Source of the DNA: Desulfosporosinus acidiphilus SJ4
GTDB taxonomy: Bacteria; Bacillota; Desulfitobacteriia; Desulfitobacteriales; Desulfitobacteriaceae
Length of the DNA: 64,000 nt
Assembly: GCF_000255115.2 (NCBI RefSeq)
Contig: NC_018068.1
Location: 248,001-312,000, forward strand
Direction of reading: 5' to 3'
Both the position numbers and the translations under genes were made by a program. How positions within the stretch are numbered: position 1 is the first letter of the stretch; every line of letters begins with the position of its first letter. Below the pieces are notes generated by a model that worked only from the letters and a program-made list of their open reading frames with translations, made no database searches and had not been told where the DNA came from. Below are positions 45,043-53,637 of the stretch, one piece after another.

Positions 45043-45699
45043 TCAGATCAGGGAATTCTTGATAGCGAACACTGCAAGTTGTGTTCTATCCTTGAGGTGT
45101 AGTTTAGAGATTATCGTCGTGATGATATTTTTTACAGTTCCTTCAGCAATAAACAGTGAGGCACTTATTTCTTTGTTATCCTTTCCTTCGACAATCATTT
45201 CGATAATATCCAATTCCCGGTCGGTAAGCTTTACATCAACTCCCTCGACGGTAATTTGGTTGTTTCTGGGTGCTTTTGGTTCTTCGGAATGGCCGGCGAA
45301 TGTTTCAGGCTTAAAAACGTCTTTATGTATAATTTGCAAACCGAGGAATGTGCTTTTGATGGATAGGATTAATTCTTCGGTTCCAACTGATTTTAGAATA
45401 TAGCCGTCTGCACCGTTGCGGATAGCCTGACAAACATCAATTTGATCATCGGATGCAGTGACAATTAGTACCTTAATGTTGGGGTATTGTGATTTGATTA
45501 ATTTTGTTGCTTCAGTTCCATTGCATAAAGGCATGGAAATATCCATGAGTACAACATCGGGCCTGAGCTTTCCGCATAATTCATAGGCTTCTTTGCCATT
45601 AGAAGCACAGGCTACGACCTTTATTTCACTGTTTCGTTCGATAATTGTTCTGAAGCTTTCTCTTAAAAGTTTCTGATCATCGGCTATTAAAACCTTCAA
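45043..45699 (-). CDS. NarL/LuxR-family response regulator
   Basis: This is a 218-residue response regulator. The receiver has IADD and the phosphoryl aspartate D53 in VVLMDISMP, with conserved T (IVTASD) and K (ILKSVG). The LuxR-type HTH near the C-terminus shows LTDRELDIIEMIVEG and NKEISASLFIAEGTVKNIITTIISKL. It lies 72 bp after the Hpt gene on the same strand and faces the hybrid kinase, so the three may form a phosphorelay. Confidence 0.93.
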   Translation of the reverse strand: MKVLIADDQKLLRESFRTIIERNSEIKVVACASNGKEAYELCGKLRPDVVLMDISMPLCNGTEATKLIKSQYPNIKVLIVTASDDQIDVCQAIRNGADGYILKSVGTEELILSIKSTFLGLQIIHKDVFKPETFAGHSEEPKAPRNNQITVEGVDVKLTDRELDIIEMIVEGKDNKEISASLFIAEGTVKNIITTIISKLHLKDRTQLAVFAIKNSLI

Positions 45700-45771
45700 T
45701 ATAATTACCTCTTTTACATGTTTATACGCAATTTATTTTTAGTCTAAGAGAGGCCATTATCCAAGGCAGGA

Positions 45772-46143
45772 TTATTGACTGATATCAATACCCTCATGCG
45801 CGAAAAAGGCAATTATTTCTTGGACTGCACTTTCGAAAGTGAGGAAGAGGTTATCAAAAAGACTCTGAAGTGTTTGATTGTCACAACTAATTTTTAGAGC
45901 ATTACTTATTTGGCAAGATTGCTCATAGAGGTCTAGGATTCTATAGTTTGCCGATATCCCTTTGATGTTATGGTTAATTTGCTTCAGTGATTCAAGGTTC
46001 CTAGTTTCTAAGACGTTTCTTGCTTCGAGTAATTCACCCTTAATTTCCTTGATAAGTTCTGAGAAAAGGTCAGCCATATCCTTCAGAGGAAGACCTAGCT
46101 CATTCGAAAATCCTTTCAGATCGTATCTACAGGTGAAGTTCAT
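45772..46143 (-). CDS. Histidine phosphotransfer (Hpt) protein
   Basis: This is a small cytoplasmic phosphorelay carrier of 123 residues. The phosphorylatable histidine is H58 in NHNIKGISANYRI, in a four-helix Hpt domain that also shows the usual acidic helix before it. The ATG at 46143 follows AAAGGGG. The neighbouring hybrid kinase has receivers but no Hpt domain, so this protein probably completes the relay to the NarL-type regulator. Confidence 0.85.
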   Translation of the reverse strand: MNFTCRYDLKGFSNELGLPLKDMADLFSELIKEIKGELLEARNVLETRNLESLKQINHNIKGISANYRILDLYEQSCQISNALKISCDNQTLQSLFDNLFLTFESAVQEIIAFFAHEGIDISQ

Positions 46144-46329
46144 ATGGAGGCCCCTTTTTCTTAAATTAACATAAGTATACAATAATATACGACATAGTTT
46201 AATAGGATTCACCAAATTTTTCATATTACTTTATTGGACACTGAAAAGGAATAGGCCTCTGTTATCCATCAACACCTATCCCTTGTTCTTTACATAATTC
46301 AATTATTATTGGACTTCGGCAAAAAGTGA

Positions 46330-46378
46330 ACTCATCAGCTAAAGCTGAAACCCGGGGCTTGGGTGGTGTCTCTACTCC
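46330..46378 (+). repeat. Dispersed repeat family 2, truncated inverted copy
   Basis: GTGAACTCATCAGCTAAAGC, TGAA, GGGGCTT, GGGTGG and CTCTAC occur in the order of the family 2 end, in the opposite orientation to the copy at 47003. It lies just after the Bcp gene. Confidence 0.65.
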
Positions 46379-46389
46379 CAACTTATGAA

Positions 46390-46857
46390 TTAAATTGTCG
46401 TGAGATCACTTAAAACTTGGGCGACATGCCCAGCAACTTTCACTTTGGAATAGATTTTCCTGATTATGCCCTTTTCATCGATCAGGAAAGTAGTACGTAC
46501 AACGCCCATAGACTTTTTTCCATACATAGTCTTTTCTTTCCATACACCATATAATTTAATGATTTCTAAGTCCTGATCACTGATCAGGAGGAAGGGCAGC
46601 CGAAATTTTTCAATGAACTTATGGTGACTCGACATCGTGTCTTTACTAACCCCAATGATAACTGTTTTTGCTTCTTCAAAGCTCGGATGATACTGACGAA
46701 AGTCGCAGGCTTCAGTTGTGCATCCGGACGTCATATCTTTGGGGTAAAAATAGAGAATAACTTTCTTCCCTTCAGTTATAAATTCCGACAAAGTGATCTT
46801 TCTGCCATCACTTGCTTCCGCCTCAAAATCAGGAGCTTTGTCTCCTACCTCTAGCAT
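46390..46857 (-). CDS. bcp: Peroxiredoxin of the BCP family
   Basis: This thiol peroxidase reduces peroxides in the cytoplasm. The 155-residue protein has the start GDKAPDFEAEASDG and YFYPKDMTSGCTTEACDF, with peroxidatic C46 and resolving C51 of the atypical 2-Cys type. It also has the conserved arginine in VVRTTFLID. The ATG at 46857 follows TAGGAGG; the longer open frame upstream has no site. It is monocistronic. Confidence 0.94.
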   Translation of the reverse strand: MLEVGDKAPDFEAEASDGRKITLSEFITEGKKVILYFYPKDMTSGCTTEACDFRQYHPSFEEAKTVIIGVSKDTMSSHHKFIEKFRLPFLLISDQDLEIIKLYGVWKEKTMYGKKSMGVVRTTFLIDEKGIIRKIYSKVKVAGHVAQVLSDLTTI

Positions 46858-47002
46858 AAAAATAATTCCTCCTAACAAAATATAATAATTAGAATAATTA
46901 TAAGTATAACTTAAGGAAATTTCAAGGTCGGGGCACAAAAAAGCAGAGATATTTCCTCGCAAATACATAATCTATGTTGGACAGATGTATTTTAAATATT
47001 AA

Positions 47003-47112
47003 TCCAATCGTGAGACTCCCACTTCTTAAGTGGGAGTGGTCCCCGGTCTCTGCTTCGGTGGGTAGAGTCCCCCACCGAAGCCCCGATGTTCAGCTTTAGC
47101 TGAACGAGTTCA
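47003..47112 (-). repeat. Dispersed repeat family 2, full copy
   Basis: This copy is almost identical to that at 41841-41949, with the hairpin CTCCCACTT/AAGTGGGAG, the CTTCGGTGGG/CCCACCGAAG pairing and the end TTCAGC-TTTA-GCTGAA-CGAGTTCA. Its end forms the last codons and the TAA of the yyaC gene. Confidence 0.85.
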
Positions 47113-47695
47113 CTCCTTGTTTACGCAGGGTGGAGTATCCATGGGAAATTGGTATGGCCCGCCAAATTAGATGAGTAATGTCATTGGCTAGTTTCATAAC
47201 CGTATGAAGACGGGTACCCTGAAGTACTTGAAGTTCGCAAAAGCCACCTACATTGACAACTCCTAAAATTGAAATATCACCCACCGTGGGCAAATTTTTA
47301 TGGACTGCAGCACCGGGAATTAATGGTGAATCGGCTAAGGTAATTTTCCCAATATCCTCTGCTCTGCCGAGGCAGGCATCAATGGCAATGATTAAATCGG
47401 GCTGTAGATTAGCGGAAACTTCATTTAGTTTTTGAATCAGATTTTGAGCGTGCAGGGGTTCCTCCAATGTCCCTAAGACAGTGTGTCCCGAGCGCTTTAA
47501 ATTTGTGCCGACAAGAGGTCCCAGACTGTCGCCTGTTGCTCGATCCGTACCTATACAGGCAAAGAGAACTCTTTTTCCGCAGCTAAGTTCCTGCAAAGAG
47601 GAGACAAAGGATTGCCGTTCTCTAATATTATAGATAAAGGAATTAACAGAGACGTGTATGCGTCTTGAAACATCTTGAATTATCATCACCCCCAT
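47096..47695 (-). CDS. yyaC: Spore protease YyaC
   Basis: This is a GPR-like protease-fold protein of spore formers (YyaC family). Motifs are FACIGTDRATGDSLGPLVG, GTLEEPLHAQNL, IAIDACLGR and GAAVHKNLPTVGDISILGVVNVGGF, which carry the aspartates of the GPR-type site. The start at 47695 follows AAGGAG. The last residues (NSFS) are encoded by a family 2 repeat and equal the last residues of CooF, so the natural C-terminus was likely changed. Confidence 0.92.
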   Translation of the reverse strand: MGVMIIQDVSRRIHVSVNSFIYNIRERQSFVSSLQELSCGKRVLFACIGTDRATGDSLGPLVGTNLKRSGHTVLGTLEEPLHAQNLIQKLNEVSANLQPDLIIAIDACLGRAEDIGKITLADSPLIPGAAVHKNLPTVGDISILGVVNVGGFCELQVLQGTRLHTVMKLANDITHLIWRAIPISHGYSTLRKQGVNSFS

Positions 47696-47870
47696 TAAGT
47701 ATCTCCTTAGTTGTTTTCCCCAATTAATCATCATGATTAATTGGAGAAAATAAGAAGGAGCACGGAATGCTCTTATTAGTCATTGTATAAATGAGGATGA
47801 AATATATGCTTCTATGTCACTCTGAAAAGGTGTAAAGTAACTAGTAGAAAAGGTAAGGTAAGGAGACAAT

Positions 47871-48614
47871 ATGGAGAGAATTGCAATAATATCCGATATT
47901 CATGGTAATATCCCAGCCTTAGAGGCGGTACTTGACGATATTAAACGCAAAAAGATTCCAAGAATCTTTTGCCTGGGAGATTTAGCTGGTAAAGGACCTA
48001 ACCCGGCAGAAGCAGTTGATACCATTAGAGATCACTGTGAAGTCGTCATTAAAGGCAATTGGGATTATTATTTAACAGAACAAAAGAGGGAAGGGGTACT
48101 AAGCTGGCATCAGAACAGGTTGGGTGCGGAACGCTTAAGGTATCTGAAAGAATTGCCAGTCTATAAAGAATTTTATATCAGCGGCAAGTTATTAAGGTTA
48201 TGTCATGCATCGCCTAATGACCTTTTCCATCGAGTTTACCTCTCAACGGAACAAGCCGAACGCTTGCAATTATTTGAGGCCACTTCTACCCTTGATGCCG
48301 AAGCAGATGTGGTTGGCTATGGGGATATACATGGTGCTCATATCGATCATTTTGCTGGAAAGACTATTTTTAATGTTGGCAGCGTCGGCAATCCCTTGGA
48401 TATCACTCAAGCCTCCTATGGCATCATTGAGGGAGCTTTGGATGATCGAAACCCAGCGTCGTTTTCTATAGCACTAGTGAGAGTTCCTTATGATATAGAG
48501 CTGGCAATTCATCAGGCAGATTTAACGGATATGCCTGAGAAAGAAGACTATATTAACGAATTAAAGACGGGGATTTATCGAGGGCACAAAACCATACATC
48601 GGAAAGAAGGATAA
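47871..48614 (+). CDS. Metallophosphoesterase (YfcE-like calcineurin fold)
   Basis: This is a phosphoesterase with a two-metal centre, 247 residues. The motifs are [42 protein letters not shown] and GDIHGAH, which form the complete metal set. The exact substrate is unknown. TAAGGAG precedes the ATG. The endonuclease IV gene begins 2 bp after it, so the two are cotranslated. Confidence 0.88.
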   Translation: MERIAIISDIHGNIPALEAVLDDIKRKKIPRIFCLGDLAGKGPNPAEAVDTIRDHCEVVIKGNWDYYLTEQKREGVLSWHQNRLGAERLRYLKELPVYKEFYISGKLLRLCHASPNDLFHRVYLSTEQAERLQLFEATSTLDAEADVVGYGDIHGAHIDHFAGKTIFNVGSVGNPLDITQASYGIIEGALDDRNPASFSIALVRVPYDIELAIHQADLTDMPEKEDYINELKTGIYRGHKTIHRKEG

Positions 48615-48616
48615 GA

Positions 48617-49450
48617 ATGTTGAAAATTGGCTGTCATCTATCTATTTCTAAAGGATTTAAAGCAATTGGCAATGAGGCCCTAAAAATAAACGCCAATACA
48701 TTTCAGTTCTTTACCCGTAATCCAAGAGGCAGTAAAGCCAAAGAAATTGATCCCAAGGATACAGAGGAATTGCTCAAAATAATGAAGGAAAATCAGTTTG
48801 CCCCTATTCTGGCTCATGCTCCCTATACACTCAATGCTTGTTCCCCTGAGGAAAAAACAAGGGAATTTGCAGCCCAAGTTATGGCTGACGATCTGATTCG
48901 AATGGAGTATATCCCCGGCAACCTTTATAACTTTCATCCCGGAAGTCATGGAGGACAAGGTTCAGAGGTCGGTATTCAGCAGATAGCAGCGCAGTTGAAT
49001 AATCTCTTAAAGCCTGAACAGACGACAACAGTATTGCTCGAAACCATGGCAGGTAAAGGTACCGAGGTAGGCCGAACCTTTGAAGAGATTAAACAGATCT
49101 TAGATGGAGTCGTTCTTACCGAAAAAATGGGCGTTTGTTTAGACACTTGTCATGTTTATGATGCCGGATACGACATTGTCAATGACCTCGATGGGGTGCT
49201 TGATACCTTTGATAAGGTTATTGGGTTAGAGAGGCTCTCTGCCATCCATCTCAATGACAGCATGAATTCCAGGGCAAGCCATAAGGACCGCCACGCTAAA
49301 ATCGGTGAAGGTTCGATCGGTTTAGAAGCGATAACAAGAGTTATCAACCATCCCAGACTCCGTCATCTGCCCTTTTTTCTGGAAACCCCTAACGATGTTC
49401 AAGGCTACGCCAAGGAAATAACCCTACTGAGAGATCTTTACAAGGAATAG
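48617..49450 (+). CDS. nfo: Endonuclease IV (AP endonuclease)
   Basis: This is a DNA-repair enzyme that cuts at abasic sites. The 277-residue protein has the three-zinc site motifs: GCHLSISKG at the start, [47 protein letters not shown] and the [10 protein letters not shown] histidine. All signatures are intact. It follows the phosphoesterase gene in a two-gene operon. Confidence 0.95.
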   Translation: MLKIGCHLSISKGFKAIGNEALKINANTFQFFTRNPRGSKAKEIDPKDTEELLKIMKENQFAPILAHAPYTLNACSPEEKTREFAAQVMADDLIRMEYIPGNLYNFHPGSHGGQGSEVGIQQIAAQLNNLLKPEQTTTVLLETMAGKGTEVGRTFEEIKQILDGVVLTEKMGVCLDTCHVYDAGYDIVNDLDGVLDTFDKVIGLERLSAIHLNDSMNSRASHKDRHAKIGEGSIGLEAITRVINHPRLRHLPFFLETPNDVQGYAKEITLLRDLYKE

Positions 49451-49532
49451 TATTCCGAGAAGGAAAATGGGACTGTGCCAAAACTTGTTGGTCCCCGCAT
49501 TGCATCCCCGCTTTTGCTCCCCTAACACTAAA

Positions 49533-49578
49533 GAAAGGCGTTGTCACTCCACTATAGTAGTGAAATGATAACGCCTTT
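49533..49578. terminator. Terminator-like hairpin after nfo
   Basis: AAAGGCGTT-G-TCACT pairs with AGTGA-AATGAT-AACGCCTTT. The A and T flanks are short. Confidence 0.6.
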
Positions 49579-49662
49579 GGCTATTGACCCCACTTTGGAT
49601 TTTCTGAATTAAGTTTTACACAACCCATTTTCCTGGGTATTTCTCGTACTGCCCTGCCATGT

Positions 49663-49737
49663 CGATAAGCGGACGAGCTAATCGTCCCACTGCAACTCAT
49701 TACGCATACTCCTGCTGTGGGGATTGGCCGAGTGTCA
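49663..49737. repeat. Dispersed repeat family 3, copy 3
   Basis: GATAAGCGGACGAGCTAATC is followed by CCCACTGCA pairing with TGCTGTGGG around ACTCATTACGCATACTCC, then GATTGGCCGAGTGTC. Stem bases differ from the copies at 19056 and 28275 but pairing is kept. No gene is seen in 49451-49756. Confidence 0.8.
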
Positions 49738-49756
49738 CTTAAGTCACTGATGGTGT

Positions 49757-50149
49757 TTACTTGGGAACTGAGACTATTAATAAAACATCTTTGTTGTCTT
49801 GCCGCGGTAATAAGGCAACGGTATGATTGTCTTTCTGGGCAACAAGACTGGCAGGTTTTTTGTCTTTCGTATAGCTCCAATTTAATGTCCAACCGTCCGT
49901 TTTGAGAATATCACCATAACCGGTTAAGACTTTATCAACTGTTGTGTTTTTGATAAGATACCTGGCGGTTTGACCTTGATTCGTTTCGGTAAGACTTTGA
50001 TACTCCATGTTGCCGTATGCAGGAAGATATGAAAATTCTTTTGTATAGGTTACTGTGTTTTGAGTGGTGCCATTTGGAGTTTTCGTATTGCAGGCGGTTA
50101 CCCCTAATACCAGAAAAATAAGTAAAAAACAAGCAGCTATTCTTCTCAT
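49757..50149 (-). CDS. Small lipoprotein of unknown function
   Basis: This is an exported lipoprotein of 130 residues with lipobox GVTAC (cysteine at about residue 20) after a short signal peptide. The mature part is beta-rich and Thr/Asn/Lys rich (YLPAYGNMEYQSL, WTLNWSYTKDKKPASL). I recognise no family. The start ATG has AGGTGA upstream. It diverges from the ParM-like gene. Confidence 0.75.
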   Translation of the reverse strand: MRRIAACFLLIFLVLGVTACNTKTPNGTTQNTVTYTKEFSYLPAYGNMEYQSLTETNQGQTARYLIKNTTVDKVLTGYGDILKTDGWTLNWSYTKDKKPASLVAQKDNHTVALLPRQDNKDVLLIVSVPK

Positions 50150-50267
50150 CTTAATGTCACCTCATAAAATTCTATCTTAATAATATTTTAATACATTCAA
50201 GGGCGTTTGCAAAATTTGCAGATTGTCATTTTCCGACATTAAGAACTATATGGTAGGGATATACATT

Positions 50268-50296
50268 TTTACAAGCGGAAAATATTCGTATATAAT
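50268..50296 (+). promoter_or_regulatory. Promoter of the parM-like operon
   Basis: TTTACA (50268-50273) and TATAAT (50291-50296) are spaced by 17 bp. The ParM-like GTG start lies about 60 bp after the expected start of transcription. Confidence 0.7.
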
Positions 50297-50363
50297 GGTA
50301 ACTATTAGCAGTTTAATGAAGTATGTGCGGATTTTATTAGAATCTTGGCGAGGGGGAACGAGT

Positions 50364-51473
50364 GTGCTTGATAGTGATATTCTCATAGCCGGAGCTGATC
50401 CGGGGTTTGGAGCGATTAAACTAGACACCCGCGATGCAAAAATCTTATTTCCTGCAGTGATCTGTAAAGGTAATGAACGGATTTTTTCAACCTTAGGGAA
50501 TGTTTTAATGGATAAAGGGACAGATATTGAAACGCAAATTTCTTCGCTTGATGTGATTGTTAAAAATAATTCCACAGGTGTTGAAAATCATTATTTTATG
50601 GGGAGTTTAGCAGAGAGTTTAAATCCTAATGAAGCTCATTATTGCTGGGATGAAGATAAATCTTCCGATGAAGAAGCAACCTCATTATTAGTAGTGGCTT
50701 TAGCCCTGGCTCAACAAACCCCCAAAGTCAATATTTATTTGGGAACAGGTGTGCCGGTGAAATACTATTCTAACTTGAAAGAAAAGTATGAAGCAGAGTT
50801 AAAGGGGTCCTTCTCTGTAAAATTCCTTTCGGGTCCCTTAGAGGGGGTAACGCGTCATCTCAATATTCTAAGGTCGCGGGTACTTCCGCAAAGTTACGGC
50901 GTGTTCATTAAAGAAACCCTCGATGAGTATGGACTGCCTACCGATGAGAAACTTTTTAATGGTTATGTAGTGGTTATCGATGCCGGTTTCCGGACGACAG
51001 ATATCGCAACCTTTTATGATGGCGTTATGCTCGATCCTCCCAACTCTTTTAGTATTGAAAAGGGTTTGAAATGGGCATATACCGGCGTGGCGGAAAAGCT
51101 TAAAGAAATGACTAGCAATCACGCTAATCCCATTGAGACGGATGATAAAGAACTGGATAAAATATTCCGTGTCAATGAAGGACAATATCCTTGGAATAAC
51201 GGATCGTTGAATCTTAATCCCATTATGCAGACGATGCTTTCTCATTTGGGTGCAGATATAACCCGCGAAGTGAAGAAAGCACTGAAACCTATGCTTGGAA
51301 AAATACACACGGTTCTCGTTGCCGGCAACGTCGGAGAAAAGATCTTCGAACATATACAATTAGAAAATAAAAGATTGATTGAAAATCCCCAGTTTGGAAA
51401 TGCTACAGGCTTTAGGATTATGGCATCAACGTTGATCAATTCAATTACCAAAAAGGAAAACCCGACAGTATGA
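50364..51473 (+). CDS. ParM/StbA-type actin-like ATPase
   Basis: This filament-forming actin homologue of the ParM group has 369 residues. The nucleotide site is seen as ADPGFGAIKL (phosphate 1, about residues 11-20), VIDAGFRTTDIATF (phosphate 2, about 205-218) and TVLVAGNVGEKIF (adenosine, about 312-324). In plasmids ParM pushes DNA copies apart with ParR and parC. Here the gene sits in a chromosomal setting. I chose GTG at 50364 because GAGGGGG is 7 bp before it. The next gene overlaps its stop by 4 bp. Confidence 0.85.
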   Translation: MLDSDILIAGADPGFGAIKLDTRDAKILFPAVICKGNERIFSTLGNVLMDKGTDIETQISSLDVIVKNNSTGVENHYFMGSLAESLNPNEAHYCWDEDKSSDEEATSLLVVALALAQQTPKVNIYLGTGVPVKYYSNLKEKYEAELKGSFSVKFLSGPLEGVTRHLNILRSRVLPQSYGVFIKETLDEYGLPTDEKLFNGYVVVIDAGFRTTDIATFYDGVMLDPPNSFSIEKGLKWAYTGVAEKLKEMTSNHANPIETDDKELDKIFRVNEGQYPWNNGSLNLNPIMQTMLSHLGADITREVKKALKPMLGKIHTVLVAGNVGEKIFEHIQLENKRLIENPQFGNATGFRIMASTLINSITKKENPTV

Positions 51474-51931
51474 TTTCGCCTTTGCCATCCTCGATTACCC
51501 TGAGTTTTGACGAGGCAGACTCAGAACTTTGGCAGGATTTACAGCGAATAGAACCGGATCTGAGAAGCACGTTCATTAAAGAAGTATTGCGAATGATGCT
51601 GAAAAACTATTGCCTTGTAGAAAAGTTTTTGCTTCAAGACGAGATGATAAAGATTCCCACGCTGAATCAAAATACTGGGAGTTCGGAGCTCCGTGAAGTT
51701 AACGATTCATGCAGAATAGAGGAACTACCTCAAGAAGATATCCAAGAAGACCCCCAAGAAGATTCCTTTTCTCTGGAGGCGCTATTTACTGAAGGGCCGG
51801 TATCAGGGATAAGCGAAAATAAACCCAAGTCATTGGGATATCAACATCTAATGAAGAACATCATCGGACTTGAAGATGACGAAGAGGTTTTAAAGGTATT
51901 TCAAGATCTTTCAAAACATCGTCTTAAGTAA
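51470..51931 (+). CDS. Small protein, putative ParR-like partner
   Basis: This 153-residue protein overlaps the ParM-like gene. The first half (LSFDEADSELWQDLQ...TFIKEVLRMML, about residues 8-45) has the strand-helix-helix pattern expected of a ribbon-helix-helix DNA-binding domain such as ParR. The rest is acidic and low in complexity (EELPQEDIQEDPQED), with a short conserved-looking helical end. Position, size and domain order fit ParR, but the assignment is an inference. Confidence 0.6.
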   Translation: MISPLPSSITLSFDEADSELWQDLQRIEPDLRSTFIKEVLRMMLKNYCLVEKFLLQDEMIKIPTLNQNTGSSELREVNDSCRIEELPQEDIQEDPQEDSFSLEALFTEGPVSGISENKPKSLGYQHLMKNIIGLEDDEEVLKVFQDLSKHRLK

Positions 51932-52142
51932 AATCCATCTGAGTTTTATAAGTAAGGTACAGAGATTAGATTTTTTTGAAAGCACAGGGCGGGTATACTG
52001 TTAAATTCAGGCAGTGTACCTGTCTTTCTCTTTAATCAAATTTTTATTATTTAGTTAAAAAAAAGAGGTTTTTCTGATTTATTCGTGAATATATTCTCTA
52101 AAGATCAAAAGTAAGTTAGGATTCAACGAAAGAGGTGCACCC

Positions 52143-53312
52143 GTGCGTTCGCTCAGACATCAGATGTCATTACTTCTGCTGGGTTCGCTTGTTATTTTGG
52201 CGGCCGGTTTAATATCTGTTTTTGGTTGGTATATGAATCATCGCATTATAACTGAGACTTCTGTCAAGGCACAATCGGATTTGACAATTTGCAGAGAGCT
52301 TATTGATTTAAAATATCCAGGCTCATGGACCGTACGAGATGGGGAGCTGTATAAAGGAACTGTGAAAATCAGTCTTAACAGCGACATGGTGGATCATATA
52401 GCTCAGCTCACCGGGGATGCGGTCACTTTATTTTCAGGAGATACGCGAACAGCGACAACAATACGCAGTACCAATGGCGAACGGGCAATCGGTACTAAAG
52501 CTTCTATGAATGTCATCGATGCAGTGCTAAAGAATGGTCAGATGTATGTTGGAGATGCAAATGTCATCGGTCAGCCATATCAAACGGCCTATCTTCCCTT
52601 GCGTGCAGACAACGGCATGATCATAGGCATGCTCTATGTCGGAATTCCCCATGCCTCGGAGCAGGAAGCTTTAGAGAAATCTTTAATTAGAATAACAGAA
52701 ATAGGATTAGCCTGGACGATTTTGCTCTCGTTCCTGGCCTGGCTTTTACTGCGCAAATTTATTTCCCCTTCTTGGCAGGAAATTGTCAAGGGCACTCAGG
52801 AACCGGCAACTGAGAATTTCGCCCTCGGAAAACACTCTGGCGTTGAAGAGATTGAGAAACTAGAGGACGCATTTATTCAAATGGCGGAGCAAATTCAAAC
52901 GTTGACGGGTGAAATAAATCGTTCAGCAATGACGAATTCTGAGAACATTCAGTCGAAAGGCAATTTCAACACTATTATTGAGCAGTTCAAAGGCGGTGAA
53001 ACCATCAGTGAATCCTTCCCTGATGAAACTGCTTCCTTTAGGACTGACCCATTGTACGGACTGGACACCCCTTGGGGCAGTGGTGAAAATGGGCTCCCCA
53101 AGGGCTTAAACAAAGCGACTCTTAACCAAATTGTTCATTATCTGGAAGCAAATCACCGCCCAATTTCTACGGAAGAAGTCGCGGAAGGTGTCAAGCTGAC
53201 TCGAGTGACCGTACGTCGTTATCTTGAATTTTTAGAACAACAAGGTGTATTAAAGTCCGAACAGAAATGCGGCACGGTGGGGCGGCCTGTCAAGATTTTC
53301 ATCCCGCTGTAA
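52143..53312 (+). CDS. Membrane-anchored one-component regulator: Cache sensor fused to DcuR/CitB-type HTH
   Basis: This 389-residue protein has two membrane segments (about residues 9-30 and 185-203). They enclose a single-Cache sensor domain like that of CitA/DcuS-type and methyl-accepting receptors (DGELYKGTVKI, VGDANVIGQPYQTAYLPL, GMLYVGIP). A HAMP-like linker and helical region follow (about 204-310). The C-terminal winged helix (about 320-389) has LNKATLNQIVHYLE, ISTEEVAEGVKLTRVTVRRYLEFLE and VGRPVKIF, the pattern of DcuR/CitB response regulators. There is no kinase domain or receiver, so signal and output are in one chain. The first codon is GTG. Confidence 0.8.
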   Translation: MRSLRHQMSLLLLGSLVILAAGLISVFGWYMNHRIITETSVKAQSDLTICRELIDLKYPGSWTVRDGELYKGTVKISLNSDMVDHIAQLTGDAVTLFSGDTRTATTIRSTNGERAIGTKASMNVIDAVLKNGQMYVGDANVIGQPYQTAYLPLRADNGMIIGMLYVGIPHASEQEALEKSLIRITEIGLAWTILLSFLAWLLLRKFISPSWQEIVKGTQEPATENFALGKHSGVEEIEKLEDAFIQMAEQIQTLTGEINRSAMTNSENIQSKGNFNTIIEQFKGGETISESFPDETASFRTDPLYGLDTPWGSGENGLPKGLNKATLNQIVHYLEANHRPISTEEVAEGVKLTRVTVRRYLEFLEQQGVLKSEQKCGTVGRPVKIFIPL

Positions 53313-53499
53313 AGGTTGTAAGCCATTACCATACGACCTTCATAGTTGGTTTAGCTATCTGCATGTACTGTTGAACAGATGTTGCTAAAAAACATTGGAC
53401 AATCCAATTATCACTAAGTTTATATATTATTTGAAAAGGCGGGCAATATAAACTTGCCTCTTAATCTTCTGTGCCTGGTGCTGCCAAGCATATTTTTTT

Positions 53500-53637
53500 G
53501 TACTATCAGAAAGTATAACCTTTGGTTAAATATTGCAAGAAGAATTAATACGTGCGAAGACAGTGTCTTCGTCCTCTGGCATAAGTGCAACTAACCTGCC
53601 GCTTTCGCCGGAGGCTTAGCGCCAGCTAAGTTTTCTT
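53500..53637. repeat. Dispersed repeat family 1, copy B
   Basis: The stretch from TACTATCAGAAAG to GCGCCAGCTAAGTTTTCTTA is nearly identical to copy A at 5.1-5.3 kb, including the palindrome CGAAGACAGTGTCTTCG. Only the right one of the two direct repeats bounding copy A is kept. The surrounding gap (53313-53949) shows no gene; the AT-rich part after the repeat should hold the hyd promoter. Confidence 0.85.
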
